A stretch of DNA of 53,175 nt from Candidatus Gastranaerophilales bacterium. Its GTDB lineage: Bacteria; Cyanobacteriota; Vampirovibrionia; Gastranaerophilales; Gastranaerophilaceae. The first letter of the stretch is position 1. Each line of letters starts with the position of its first letter. Of the stretch, positions 1 through 8,463 are shown in pieces. The notes below the pieces were generated by a model. That model was not told the origin of the DNA, did no database searches, and saw only the letters and a program-made list of their open reading frames with translations. Both the position numbers and the translations under genes were made by a program. Location of the stretch: positions 1 through 53,175 of the forward strand of contig CALVCA010000009.1 in the NCBI GenBank assembly GCA_944325895.1, in the 5' to 3' direction.

Positions 1-105
1 TTGAAGCAATTAGATACAGAACAGGATGCGATAACACAGGAAATGGATGCCGTACAAAAAGTTATTGAAAAGAACACAGAATCAACATTCAAGACATTCG
101 GTTAA
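1..105 (+). CDS. C-terminal end of a hypothetical protein (5' truncated by window)
   Basis: Frame 1 is open from the first base to a TAA at 103-105, giving 34 residues that end in KNTESTFKTFG. The tail is polar and helical (E/D/Q/K-rich). It resembles the C-termini, ending in something like '.EMDAVKKVIEKN...SFK.F', that I recall from lineage-specific Gastranaerophilales proteins of unknown function; that recollection is not testable here. It is followed by a rho-independent terminator, so it ends a transcription unit. No function can be assigned. Confidence 0.6.
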   Translation: MKQLDTEQDAITQEMDAVQKVIEKNTESTFKTFG

Positions 106-203
106 TCCTTTGCGAAAAATTCACGCAAAATTTTATTCCAAAAAATTCATCCTACAAAAAATTTCCCTTACGGATATTAGTTATCCAATTTCCCTTTTCC
201 TTG

Positions 204-229
204 ACGACCTGCTACGGTCGTTTTTTTTT
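204..229 (+). terminator. Rho-independent terminator before smc
   Basis: ACGACC (204-209) pairs with GGTCGT (216-221) around a 6-nt loop, followed by an uninterrupted T run to 229. It ends the upstream transcription unit and isolates the smc operon. Confidence 0.85.
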
Positions 230-249
230 GTTAATTTATATAAATAAGT

Positions 250-279
250 TTGACATAAATAGCCTCTTACTGTCATAAT
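250..279 (+). promoter_or_regulatory. Putative sigma70-type promoter of the smc operon
   Basis: A perfect -35 TTGACA (250-255) lies 18 bp before CATAAT (274-279). Expected initiation is around 285-287, only a few bases before the smc ATG at 290, and no Shine-Dalgarno is visible. The message would have an extremely short or absent leader. Confidence 0.6.
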
Positions 280-289
280 AACAATAGTT

Positions 290-3200
290 ATGTACATAAA
301 ACAACTAGAAATTGACAATTTTAAATCATTTGCAAATAAATCGGAAATACCGCTGTTAAAAGGATTTACCACCATCTCCGGACCAAACGGTTCAGGTAAA
401 AGTAATATTATTGACAGTGTACTTTTTGCACTGGGGCTTGCTAATGCAGGCGAGTTACGTGCTGAAAACCTGTCACATTTCATATCTACATATACAAAAC
501 GCAATGATGCATTTGTAAAAGTTACGTTTGGTGATATGGAAGGCGGCAAAGATTTAAGCATAGCAAGAAAGATAAGAAAGTCTACTCAAGGTTACGCAAG
601 TACATATTATTTAAATGACAGTGTTACAACTTTATCCAATATCCATGCCGTTCTTGAAAAATATAACGTAACTCCGAACAGCTATAACGTAATGATGCAG
701 GGTGATGTTATGGGAATTACTAACTGTACTCCCAGGCAACGCCGTAAAATTATTGATGAAATCGCAGGAATTGCTGATTTTGACCGCAGAATAGAACAGG
801 CAACCAATGAGCTTTCTACTGTTGAACAAAGAGTTGAACGTTCTTCCGTTATTTTAAACGAAGTTGATATCAGGCTTGAACAATTAAAAGAAGAACGTGA
901 AGTTGCCTTAAAATACCAAAAACTCAGAGAAGAAAAAACTTCTTTGGAAAGCCAAATAAATACAGTTCGCTTTTTTGATATCAAAAAAAATCTCGAAAAA
1001 GCTCATGAAAATATTTTGGAATTTAGCAAAAAGAAAAAAGAAGAAGAGGTAAAGAATAAAGATTTAGACGAGCGTTTGGAGTTGATAAAAGCCAAATACA
1101 AAGAAGTTTCGGATAAATTAAAAGAAGAAGGCGAAACTCAACAGATTAATTTAAAAAAACAAGAAGAAGAAATCAAAGGCGAGATTGACAGAAAAAATAA
1201 TGCGTCAATTTATGCAGACAAACAAATCCACGATGGTTTAAGATCAATTGAAAATGCAAAAAACGGTATTGAAACCTTCAATAAAAAAATTGATGATTTT
1301 AAATTAAAAATCAATTTAAAAAATGATGAAATACGTCTGATAGAAAAAAATATCGCTGAAAAGAATGAAGAATTAAAGAAAATTTTAGAAGATATGACAG
1401 GGCTTAATGCCACGGCAGATCAGCATATTGAGCGGCGTAACAGTTTAAGAAAGAGTTTGGAAGAACTTCAAGATAAAGAAAATTCTCTGATAAAAGAACG
1501 TTTGCCGTTAGAAAATGAATTAAAGCTTTTGCAAAAGGATTTGGAAGAAGCAAAATCAAAGCTTAACGAGCTGGAAGAAATGAAAAAAAATTTCAGCGAA
1601 AATCAAGCGTTGAAAAAAACTCTTGTTGAACAATTAGAAAAAGAGCTTCAAGATTTTAAAATTATCCAACAAAACGCATTGCATGATTTGGATACAACAA
1701 AAAATGAAATTAATGATTTAAATTACAATATTCAAATGTCATACCGTAAAATTTCGTCAATGGAAGCTAAAAAGCAGGCTTTTGAAGATGCAAATTTCGG
1801 CAGAGCTATTGACACTATTATTAATGCAAAATTAAAAGGAGTCCATGCTCCGCTTGTAAAACTCGGGACAGTTGATAAAGAATATTCAACAGCGATGGAA
1901 GTGGCATTCGGAGGCAGAATGGCTCATATTGTAGTTGATGATGAGCATGTTGCTTCCGTTGCAATAGAACTTTTAAAATCGTCAAATGCTGGCAGAGCTA
2001 CTTTTATTCCGCTAAATAAAATGCAAAAAGCTCCTTCAAAATTACAATTACCAAAAGAAAAAGGTGTTATTGATTTTGCAATTAATCTTGTTGATTTTGA
2101 CGACAGATATATTAATGCATTTTTCTATGCGGTTGGTGATACCCTTGTTGTTGAAGATATGGAATGTGCCAAAAAACTTATCGGCAGATACAGAATGGTA
2201 ACATTACAAGGCGAGCTTTTTGAAAAGTCAGGTTCAATAACAGGCGGTACTGTCAGAAAATCAGGCTTAAGTTTCAGTCAAAATGACGATGCTGAGCTTG
2301 AAAGCTATAAAATCAGACTTCACGATATGGAAGTAAAATTGTCAGAGCTTGAACATAAAAAAACAGAATTAGAAAATAAACTTGATACAGTCAGAACAAA
2401 CTACTCAAATTCGTTAAGCGAGTTTAGCAAAGCAAAAATTGAGCTTGACAATATGAATAAAAATTACGATCAAAGTGAGAATATTTTAAAAGAAAAAACT
2501 GATTTTATAAAAACTACTGCTCCGAAAATTGATGAGCTTAATAAAAAACTTGATAAAATTGAAGAAAAGCACGTAAATATTTTAGATAATATATCTCACA
2601 CGCAAGCTCAAATTGAAGAAGTTGAAAAACTTATTAACGACAAAGATTTAAAAGAATTAAAAGAAAAAACCGAAGGTGTTGAATTTGAAATTAAGCGTTT
2701 GCAAACCAATTTAATGAATGCACAAAACGATATTAATGAATTAAACAGACAAATTTCTTTCCACGTAAATTTGATAGAAACTAAAAATGAAGAAATATCT
2801 TCTATTGAAAAAAATAACCAAAAACTAGAAGAAGATAAAGCTCAATACAAATCTGATATTGAAAAATTAAACGAAAAACTGGAAAAATTACATGAAGAAA
2901 TTGCTTTAATAGAGGAAAAATTAGGTAATTTATTAAAAGAACGTGATGAAATCAATGCTGATATAATTGAACTGGAAAAACAAAAGCATATAAAAACGAC
3001 TGATATAGAACGTATTGCCGAACAAATTGAATCATTCAAAGCCAGACGCAGAGAACTTGAACCTCAAATGGATGCAGCACGGCAAGAACTGGAAAATGCA
3101 GGCGTTGAAATTAATAAACTGGAACCTGTTGATATTTCAATTGATGAAATCACTTCAAAAATTCAACGTTTGGAACGCCGTATGACTGAATTGGGAGATG

Positions 3201-3787
3201 TTAACATGCGAGCACTCGCCGCATACGAAGAAGTTTTGGCACGTCAGGAAGAATTAAAGCTGCAAATAGAAACTCTTTCAAAAGAACGCAAGGAAATTTT
3301 AGACAGAATGCAGGGTTATGAGCAGCTTAAAAAAGAAACGTTTATGAAAACATACAACAACATAAACGAAAATTTCAAAGATGTATTCCATCAGTTATCC
3401 GAAGGCGAAGGAGAATTAAAATTAGAAAACCCTGAAGATCCTTTATCCGGAGGTTTGACAATAGAAGCTCAGCCACGTGATAAAAAACTTCAAAGGTTAG
3501 AAAGTATGTCCGGCGGAGAAAAATCCTTGACGGCTTTGGCATTTGTTTTTGCAATACAAAGATATATGCCGGCACCTTTTTATGCATTTGATGAAGTTGA
3601 TGCAAGTTTGGATACAATGAATGTGGAACGCATCGCTCATATGGTGCAGAATCAATCAAAAAATACGCAATTTATAGTAGTTAGTCATAGAAAACCTATG
3701 ATAGAATCAGCTAATAGAACAATCGGTGTAACACAAAAAGAAAAGGGTATCACCCGAGTAACAGGGATAAAACTAAGAGATGAGTGA
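290..3787 (+). CDS. smc: Chromosome segregation protein SMC
   Basis: A 1165-residue SMC ATPase, the usual length for bacterial SMC. It organises and segregates the chromosome as a dimer bridged by ScpA/ScpB. Visible parts in order: N-terminal ABC half with Walker A GPNGSGKS (residues 31-38); a long Glu/Lys/Leu coiled coil; a globular hinge at about 515-640, including VAFGGRMAHIVVDD and GSITGGTVRKSG; the returning coiled coil; and the C-terminal ABC half with signature MSGGEKSL (about 1073) and Walker B YAFDEVDASLD (about 1100). The start is the first ATG preceding the conserved MYIKQLEIDNFKSF. The end overlaps scpA by 8 bp, so the two are translationally coupled. Identification is secure. Confidence 0.98.
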   Translation: MYIKQLEIDNFKSFANKSEIPLLKGFTTISGPNGSGKSNIIDSVLFALGLANAGELRAENLSHFISTYTKRNDAFVKVTFGDMEGGKDLSIARKIRKSTQGYASTYYLNDSVTTLSNIHAVLEKYNVTPNSYNVMMQGDVMGITNCTPRQRRKIIDEIAGIADFDRRIEQATNELSTVEQRVERSSVILNEVDIRLEQLKEEREVALKYQKLREEKTSLESQINTVRFFDIKKNLEKAHENILEFSKKKKEEEVKNKDLDERLELIKAKYKEVSDKLKEEGETQQINLKKQEEEIKGEIDRKNNASIYADKQIHDGLRSIENAKNGIETFNKKIDDFKLKINLKNDEIRLIEKNIAEKNEELKKILEDMTGLNATADQHIERRNSLRKSLEELQDKENSLIKERLPLENELKLLQKDLEEAKSKLNELEEMKKNFSENQALKKTLVEQLEKELQDFKIIQQNALHDLDTTKNEINDLNYNIQMSYRKISSMEAKKQAFEDANFGRAIDTIINAKLKGVHAPLVKLGTVDKEYSTAMEVAFGGRMAHIVVDDEHVASVAIELLKSSNAGRATFIPLNKMQKAPSKLQLPKEKGVIDFAINLVDFDDRYINAFFYAVGDTLVVEDMECAKKLIGRYRMVTLQGELFEKSGSITGGTVRKSGLSFSQNDDAELESYKIRLHDMEVKLSELEHKKTELENKLDTVRTNYSNSLSEFSKAKIELDNMNKNYDQSENILKEKTDFIKTTAPKIDELNKKLDKIEEKHVNILDNISHTQAQIEEVEKLINDKDLKELKEKTEGVEFEIKRLQTNLMNAQNDINELNRQISFHVNLIETKNEEISSIEKNNQKLEEDKAQYKSDIEKLNEKLEKLHEEIALIEEKLGNLLKERDEINADIIELEKQKHIKTTDIERIAEQIESFKARRRELEPQMDAARQELENAGVEINKLEPVDISIDEITSKIQRLERRMTELGDVNMRALAAYEEVLARQEELKLQIETLSKERKEILDRMQGYEQLKKETFMKTYNNINENFKDVFHQLSEGEGELKLENPEDPLSGGLTIEAQPRDKKLQRLESMSGGEKSLTALAFVFAIQRYMPAPFYAFDEVDASLDTMNVERIAHMVQNQSKNTQFIVVSHRKPMIESANRTIGVTQKEKGITRVTGIKLRDE

Positions 3788-4565
3788 GCAAGCAGTATTA
3801 GAAATAAATAGTCAAAATTTACCTGAAATAATAAATGACGATGAAGGTATTGGAATTTTGGTATCAATGGCAAAATCAGGCAAAATTGATCCGTGGAATG
3901 TCGATATTATTGATGTCACTGATAAATACCTTGCACACATTTGTCAAATGAAATCTCAAAACTTACGTCTTACAGGAAGAACTTTTTTGTTTGCTGCTGT
4001 GCTTTTAAAATTAAAGTCAAATGTTTTAGAGGGTAATGATATTTTACAAATAGGTGAAGAACCTGAGGTCGAATTTGATGACGATGGTTTTATTGTAGAA
4101 TATCCCGATGAAGATTTTATTCCTACAAGTAATATTGTTTCAATTGATGAAGTTTTACAAAGACGTACAAGCGTCAGATTAAACAGAAATCGTGTTGTAA
4201 CGTTACGGGATTTGATAAGACAATTACAATTTTATGAAAAGTTAGAAAAAAAACAATCTCTTGAGCACGCTCATGAACGTGCTAAACGCAGAGTACAGTC
4301 ATATTCCAGGCTTACACCCGATGATATCATAAATTTGGCTCACGAAGAATATATTGAAGATTGCGTTATTAAATTAAAAGAAAATTTAGAACAAATTTTT
4401 TCTCACGAAGAAAAAATTGAACTTAATGAATTAACTCTACTGGGTATGGACAAAATAAGTGCATATATTGCTTTGTTATTTTTAACCGCAGAAACAGATT
4501 ACGATTTAAAGCAGGATGAATTTTATTCTGATTTGTACGTTGTAAAAGGAGTACAACATGCTTAA
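3780..4565 (+). CDS. scpA: Segregation and condensation protein A (kleisin)
   Basis: A 261-residue kleisin that bridges the SMC heads and binds ScpB. The N-terminus has the family pattern: a short segment, then SGKIDPWNVDIIDVTDKYL, followed by the LTGRTFLFAAVLLKLKS helix. The centre is acidic and variable (about 90-120). The C-terminus holds the winged-helix region that contacts the SMC cap. The ATG lies inside the end of smc (8-bp overlap) and the stop overlaps scpB by 8 bp, giving a tightly coupled smc-scpA-scpB operon. In many bacteria smc sits away from scpAB, so the contiguous arrangement is notable but functionally logical. Confidence 0.95.
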   Translation: MSEQAVLEINSQNLPEIINDDEGIGILVSMAKSGKIDPWNVDIIDVTDKYLAHICQMKSQNLRLTGRTFLFAAVLLKLKSNVLEGNDILQIGEEPEVEFDDDGFIVEYPDEDFIPTSNIVSIDEVLQRRTSVRLNRNRVVTLRDLIRQLQFYEKLEKKQSLEHAHERAKRRVQSYSRLTPDDIINLAHEEYIEDCVIKLKENLEQIFSHEEKIELNELTLLGMDKISAYIALLFLTAETDYDLKQDEFYSDLYVVKGVQHA

Positions 4566-5058
4566 ATCAAGAATTGAGGCAGTACTTTTTACAACAGCAA
4601 AAGCCTTAACCGCAAAAGAAATTGCTGAAATTTTAGATACTGATATTGATGCGGTTGAAGAAGCATTGCTTGAACTTATTATGGATTACTCTTCCCGTGA
4701 CGGGGCATTGGAAATTGATGATGAAAACGGGTATATCCTTCAGGTAAAAGAAGAACATATGGATATTGTTGAAAAACTTTGTCCTGTTGAATTAAAACCT
4801 GCCGTTTTAAGAACACTTTCTGTTATTGCAATAAAGGAACCTATAAGACAAACAGAATTAAAAGAAATGCGTGGTTCAAATGCTTACGAACACGTTCAAG
4901 AACTCTTGGATAAAGGCTTAATCTCCCGTACAAAAGATAAAAACGGCAGAAGTTATAATTTAAAAACAACTCCAAAATTCGCTGAATATTTCAAATTAAA
5001 AGGTGATACAAAAGCTCTTGCTAAAATGCTTGAAAAAAGGATACCGGATGAAAATTAA
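4558..5058 (+). CDS. scpB: Segregation and condensation protein B
   Basis: A 166-residue ScpB with two winged-helix domains: MLKSRIEAVLFTTAKALTAKEIAEIL at the start, and LRTLSVIAIKEPIRQTELKEMRG in the second half. Both are characteristic of ScpB, which dimerises and wraps the ScpA linker in the condensin complex. It is slightly short compared with the usual 180-200 residues. Upstream, AAAGGAG at 4544-4550 gives a good ribosome-binding site inside scpA. The gene overlaps the next ORF by 11 bp, so the four-gene transcript continues into the protease. Confidence 0.95.
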   Translation: MLKSRIEAVLFTTAKALTAKEIAEILDTDIDAVEEALLELIMDYSSRDGALEIDDENGYILQVKEEHMDIVEKLCPVELKPAVLRTLSVIAIKEPIRQTELKEMRGSNAYEHVQELLDKGLISRTKDKNGRSYNLKTTPKFAEYFKLKGDTKALAKMLEKRIPDEN

Positions 5059-6337
5059 AAATATTCTTTTGTGCTTAATTGTATTTTTTTGTGCTTATGT
5101 AATATCTTCAAACTTGATACCGAAATTTTATTATTCTAAAGCACAATTTGCATTAAAAAATAAAGATTATCAGACAGCATCAAATTATTTATACAAAGCT
5201 CTTTTGCTAAGACCGAATAATTTGGATTACAGATACTATTATGTTAAATCTCTTACCAAATTAAAACCTACTTATAAAATACAAAAAATTATATATAAAT
5301 TTTCCAATGGTGAAGATAGTGCAGCATCTATTGCTCAAGATAAAATTAATGATTGGAAACGCAATATTAATCTTAATATAGGGAATAATTACATTGATCA
5401 GGCTCCAATGGATTCTGCGATTATACGTTGGAATAAAAATTCTTTTCCGCTTCATGTTTATATAGACGAACAAAATTTTTTATCAGTGCCTGAATACTAT
5501 AAAGATGCCATTTTGAAAGCATTTAATCAATGGGATAAATCAATTGATTTTATTGGTTTTAAATACATTTCTAATCGTTCGGATGCCCAAATAGAAATTT
5601 TATTAAAAGAGCTTCCTGATAATATTTGTGATAAAAACGGCCTGTGCAAATATGTAGTAGGATACACGGAACCTGACATTAGAGGAAATACTTTGAATAA
5701 AATGACGATAACTCTATATGACAAAACACCTAACGGTGATTATTTTTCAGATAAAGAAGTATATAATACTGTTTTACATGAAATAGGTCATGCACTGGGT
5801 ATTATGGGACACAGCTACAGTACTGACGATTTGATGTATATGCAAGCACAAAATTCAACAAATATTTTTATACAATATAAAGAAGACTTTCACTATATAT
5901 CAGGCAATGATATAAATACTATGAAACTTTTATATATGTTAAAGCCTGATATAACGGATAATTCAGAACCGGAAAAACTTATATATCCCCCTATAATTTT
6001 GGGGAGTAAAGAAGATATAGCAAAAAAGAAAGTCAAAGAAGCAATTTCTTATATAAAATCATCACCCGATATATCCGTAGGTTACATTAATTTAGCAGGT
6101 GCATACACGGACTTAAAGCAATACAAAAAAGCTTTAACTGCTTTAGAAAAAGCCCTTGATAAATCTAATACGGATAATGAAAGATTTGTTATATATTATA
6201 ATTTTGCATACATTTACCGTGATTTAAAGCAGTATAAAGCAGCTTTAGACTATGCAAATTTAGCAAAAAATATTCAGTCTTCACAAGATATATTAGAATT
6301 AATCAGCATAATTGAGCATGAAATGTCGGTAAATTAA
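5048..6337 (+). CDS. TPR-flanked matrixin-type zinc metalloprotease, membrane-anchored or secreted
   Basis: A 429-residue protein from the ATG at 5048, which follows AAAAGG at 7-nt spacing; an in-frame ATG at 5003 has no Shine-Dalgarno and lies deeper in scpB. The N-terminus is a signal peptide or anchor (KIKNILLCLIVFFCAYVISS). Next come a TPR-like region (about 25-65), then a protease domain with the zinc signature HEIGHALGIMGH (from residue 244) and a following Met-turn (DDLMYM). Two C-terminal TPRs follow (about 330-420). Spacing fits the metzincin/matrixin family (HExxHxxGxxH). The active site should face the outside of the cytoplasmic membrane. Co-transcription with condensin genes is unexpected and gives no clear functional link. 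The substrate is unknown. Confidence 0.8.
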   Translation: MKIKNILLCLIVFFCAYVISSNLIPKFYYSKAQFALKNKDYQTASNYLYKALLLRPNNLDYRYYYVKSLTKLKPTYKIQKIIYKFSNGEDSAASIAQDKINDWKRNINLNIGNNYIDQAPMDSAIIRWNKNSFPLHVYIDEQNFLSVPEYYKDAILKAFNQWDKSIDFIGFKYISNRSDAQIEILLKELPDNICDKNGLCKYVVGYTEPDIRGNTLNKMTITLYDKTPNGDYFSDKEVYNTVLHEIGHALGIMGHSYSTDDLMYMQAQNSTNIFIQYKEDFHYISGNDINTMKLLYMLKPDITDNSEPEKLIYPPIILGSKEDIAKKKVKEAISYIKSSPDISVGYINLAGAYTDLKQYKKALTALEKALDKSNTDNERFVIYYNFAYIYRDLKQYKAALDYANLAKNIQSSQDILELISIIEHEMSVN

Positions 6338-6406
6338 TGTAACAATTTTTTACATTTAATAACAAAAAAGTTTTTTACCGGCATTAAAATACTAAAAGGA
6401 GTAAAA

Positions 6407-6991
6407 ATGCATTCGAATTTATCTTTTAAAGGAGTAATTCCAGTCAAGGTATATATGAACGGAAATATTGTAAAAGATAACGAAACCGTGCATAAAGCCT
6501 GCTTGGAAGCCGTAAAAGTTATCTCCGGTCCGTTAAGTGATACTCCTAAATTTAAACCTGCCGCCGCACAACTTTCAACCATGGATAATGGTTACAACTA
6601 TTTTAGAGCGTATTACGGATATGCAAATAAAAATAATAAAACCAAGCCGTCAGATTTTTTCAAAATATTAATGGACAAATTTAACAACGGCTTTATTGTT
6701 ACAGGTAAACCGGCTGAAGTATTAACAGTATTAGGTAAAAAAATCGGGAAAGCACGGCAAGAATGCAATAGCTTGAATATAAGAGAAAATCAAAAATTAA
6801 TAGACGCAAAAACAAATTACTGGAAAGCTTTACATCAAATTAAAGATGATGCGGCATTAAGAATCAGAGAAATATATGATCCGGCAACATTGGCTAAACA
6901 CGGGAAACATCAGCAAATGAATTTAGATGTTGAGCTAAATCCTGTCAAAAACAAGGTTATACTTAACAGTATAACCTTTAGCAACAATTAA
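6407..6991 (+). CDS. Hypothetical protein with N-terminal SFKG motif
   Basis: A 194-residue soluble protein with no signal peptide or membrane segment. The start ATG is preceded by AAAAGGAG (6393-6400), an excellent ribosome-binding site. The N-terminus MHSNLSFKGVIPVKV carries the [S/N]F[K/Q/T][G/A] motif seen in several other unrelated-looking proteins of this window. A central region (about 60-110) has aromatic residues (NYFRAYYGYANKN), and the C-terminal half is charged and helical. I do not recognise a family. It stands alone between the smc operon and the flavoprotein gene. Confidence 0.7.
   Translation: MHSNLSFKGVIPVKVYMNGNIVKDNETVHKACLEAVKVISGPLSDTPKFKPAAAQLSTMDNGYNYFRAYYGYANKNNKTKPSDFFKILMDKFNNGFIVTGKPAEVLTVLGKKIGKARQECNSLNIRENQKLIDAKTNYWKALHQIKDDAALRIREIYDPATLAKHGKHQQMNLDVELNPVKNKVILNSITFSNN
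6953..6978. other. Perfect 11-bp hairpin at the 3' end of the preceding gene
   Basis: AAGGTTATACT (6953-6963) and AGTATAACCTT (6968-6978) are perfectly complementary around TAAC. The hairpin lies inside the last codons of the 6407-6991 gene. On the plus strand no T run follows. On the minus strand it is followed by TTTTT (bases 6946-6950 after one intervening G/T pair), so it could terminate antisense transcription or protect the mRNA 3' end. Confidence 0.5.
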
Positions 6992-7067
6992 ATTAACAAA
7001 AACTTCACAAAGACTTTAAAAAAAAATTTGTTTACGTTATATTTAACAGGTAAATTTGGAGAAAAAG

Positions 7068-8444
7068 ATGTATAACGTAGCAATCATAGGAGCCGGCCCC
7101 GCAGGAATATTTGCGGCATTGGAAATAACAAAATTAAAACCTGACTGGAAAGTTGTTTTAATTGAAAAAGGACAAAGAATAGAAAAAAGGAAATGTCCTT
7201 TAAGAGAGGGATCGCCCAAATGTACAAACTGTGCAAAATGCGGTTTATTATGCGGTTGGGGCGGTGCAGGGGCTTTTTCTGACGGAAAACTAACGCTGAC
7301 CCCTGATGTAGGCGGGCATTTGGTTGATTATATGCCGCGGCAAAAAGCTGAAGACTTAATAGGATATTCAGATAAATTATATCTTGATTTTGGTGCCACA
7401 GAAGAAGTTTTCGGAACAGATATGAAAACTTTCCACGAGCTGGAACATCAGGCTGTGATGGCTGAATTAAAATTAGTACATTCTCCTGTAAGACATTTAG
7501 GTACGGAAAGAAGTCTTGACGTACTTAAGGCAATGCAAGACTATTTAGATGAAAGAATAACAATATTAAATAACGTAACAGCGGAAAGCTTAATTGTAGA
7601 ATGTGAACAAGTAAAAGGAATAAAACTCAATAACGGCGATACAATTTGTGCTGAATACACCATAATAGCCCCTGGGCGTGAAGGTGCAGATTGGCTTACA
7701 AAAGAATTTGCAAAACACAAAATAGGTATGGTGAATAATGCCGTAGATGTAGGTGTACGTGTTGAATTACCGGCACCTGTGTTTGAACCTTTGACATCTA
7801 AATTGTATGAATCAAAATTGATTTACCATTCCCCGACCTTTGGTGATGAAGTAAGAACATTTTGTATGAATCCAAACGGTGAGGTTGTTCAGGAAAATTA
7901 CAGCGGAATTGCTACCGTAAACGGTCATAGTTATGCCAATTACAAAACACCTAATACAAATTTTGCACTTCTAGTCAGCGAAAAATTTACTGAACCGTTT
8001 AAAGAACCAATACAGTATGGTCAGCACATAGCAAGCCTTGCAAATATGCTTGGAGGCGGTATATTAGTGCAGCGTTTCGGAGATTTACTTGACGGAAGAC
8101 GTTCAACACCTGAAAGAATAAATTCAAGCATTATAACCCCGACACTTACATGTGCAACACCGGGTGATTTAAGCCTTGTTATTCCGTATCGTCAGATGAC
8201 AAGTATTATAGAAATGCTGTATGCACTTGATAAAATTGCTCCCGGTACGGCTTCACGCTATACTCTATTATATGGTATAGAAGTTAAATTTTATTCCGCA
8301 AGAGTAAAACTAACCAACGAACTTGAAACAGAAGGTGTTAAAAATCTGTTTACAATAGGCGATGGTGCCGGTGTTACAAGAGGTTTGCTGCAAGCGTCTG
8401 CGTCAGGCGTATATGTGGCAAGAACTATTTGCTCAAGAAATTAA
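7068..8444 (+). CDS. FAD-dependent oxidoreductase (COG2509-type uncharacterised dehydrogenase)
   Basis: A 458-residue flavoprotein. The start is the ATG at 7068, six bases after GGAG (7058-7061); an upstream in-frame TTG at 7056 overlaps that Shine-Dalgarno. The N-terminus has the dinucleotide-binding fold VAIIGAGPAGIFAALE followed by an acidic strand end (VVLIEKG). A cysteine cluster follows (KCPLREGSPKCTNCAKCG, about residues 45-65), then GWGGAGAFSDGKL. The C-terminal FAD motif is FTIGDGAGVTRGLLQASASG. This arrangement fits the COG2509/NAD(P)/FAD-dependent family, whose physiological substrate is not established. The cysteine cluster might bind a metal or cluster, but that is inference. Confidence 0.88.
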   Translation: MYNVAIIGAGPAGIFAALEITKLKPDWKVVLIEKGQRIEKRKCPLREGSPKCTNCAKCGLLCGWGGAGAFSDGKLTLTPDVGGHLVDYMPRQKAEDLIGYSDKLYLDFGATEEVFGTDMKTFHELEHQAVMAELKLVHSPVRHLGTERSLDVLKAMQDYLDERITILNNVTAESLIVECEQVKGIKLNNGDTICAEYTIIAPGREGADWLTKEFAKHKIGMVNNAVDVGVRVELPAPVFEPLTSKLYESKLIYHSPTFGDEVRTFCMNPNGEVVQENYSGIATVNGHSYANYKTPNTNFALLVSEKFTEPFKEPIQYGQHIASLANMLGGGILVQRFGDLLDGRRSTPERINSSIITPTLTCATPGDLSLVIPYRQMTSIIEMLYALDKIAPGTASRYTLLYGIEVKFYSARVKLTNELETEGVKNLFTIGDGAGVTRGLLQASASGVYVARTICSRN

Positions 8445-8457
8445 TCAGTGGTATAAT
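8429..8457 (+). promoter_or_regulatory. Extended -10 promoter giving a predicted leaderless kinase mRNA
   Basis: TGG-TATAAT (TATAAT at 8452-8457) is an extended -10 element, with a weak -35 TTGCTC (8429-8434) 17 bp upstream. The kinase ATG begins at 8464, six bases after the -10 box, where initiation itself is expected. No Shine-Dalgarno exists. Confidence 0.5.
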
Positions 8458-8463
8458 TTTTTT

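Noticed and set aside
181-561. Minus-strand ORF of 126 codons across the smc start
   Set aside because: Antisense to the conserved Walker A coding region and includes the terminator; composition is not protein-like.
7031-7050. HLR1-like double repeat (TTTACGTT-4-TTAACAGG) before the flavoprotein gene, a possible RpaB site
   Set aside because: Each half has mismatches to the published consensus and such strings are expected often in AT-rich DNA.
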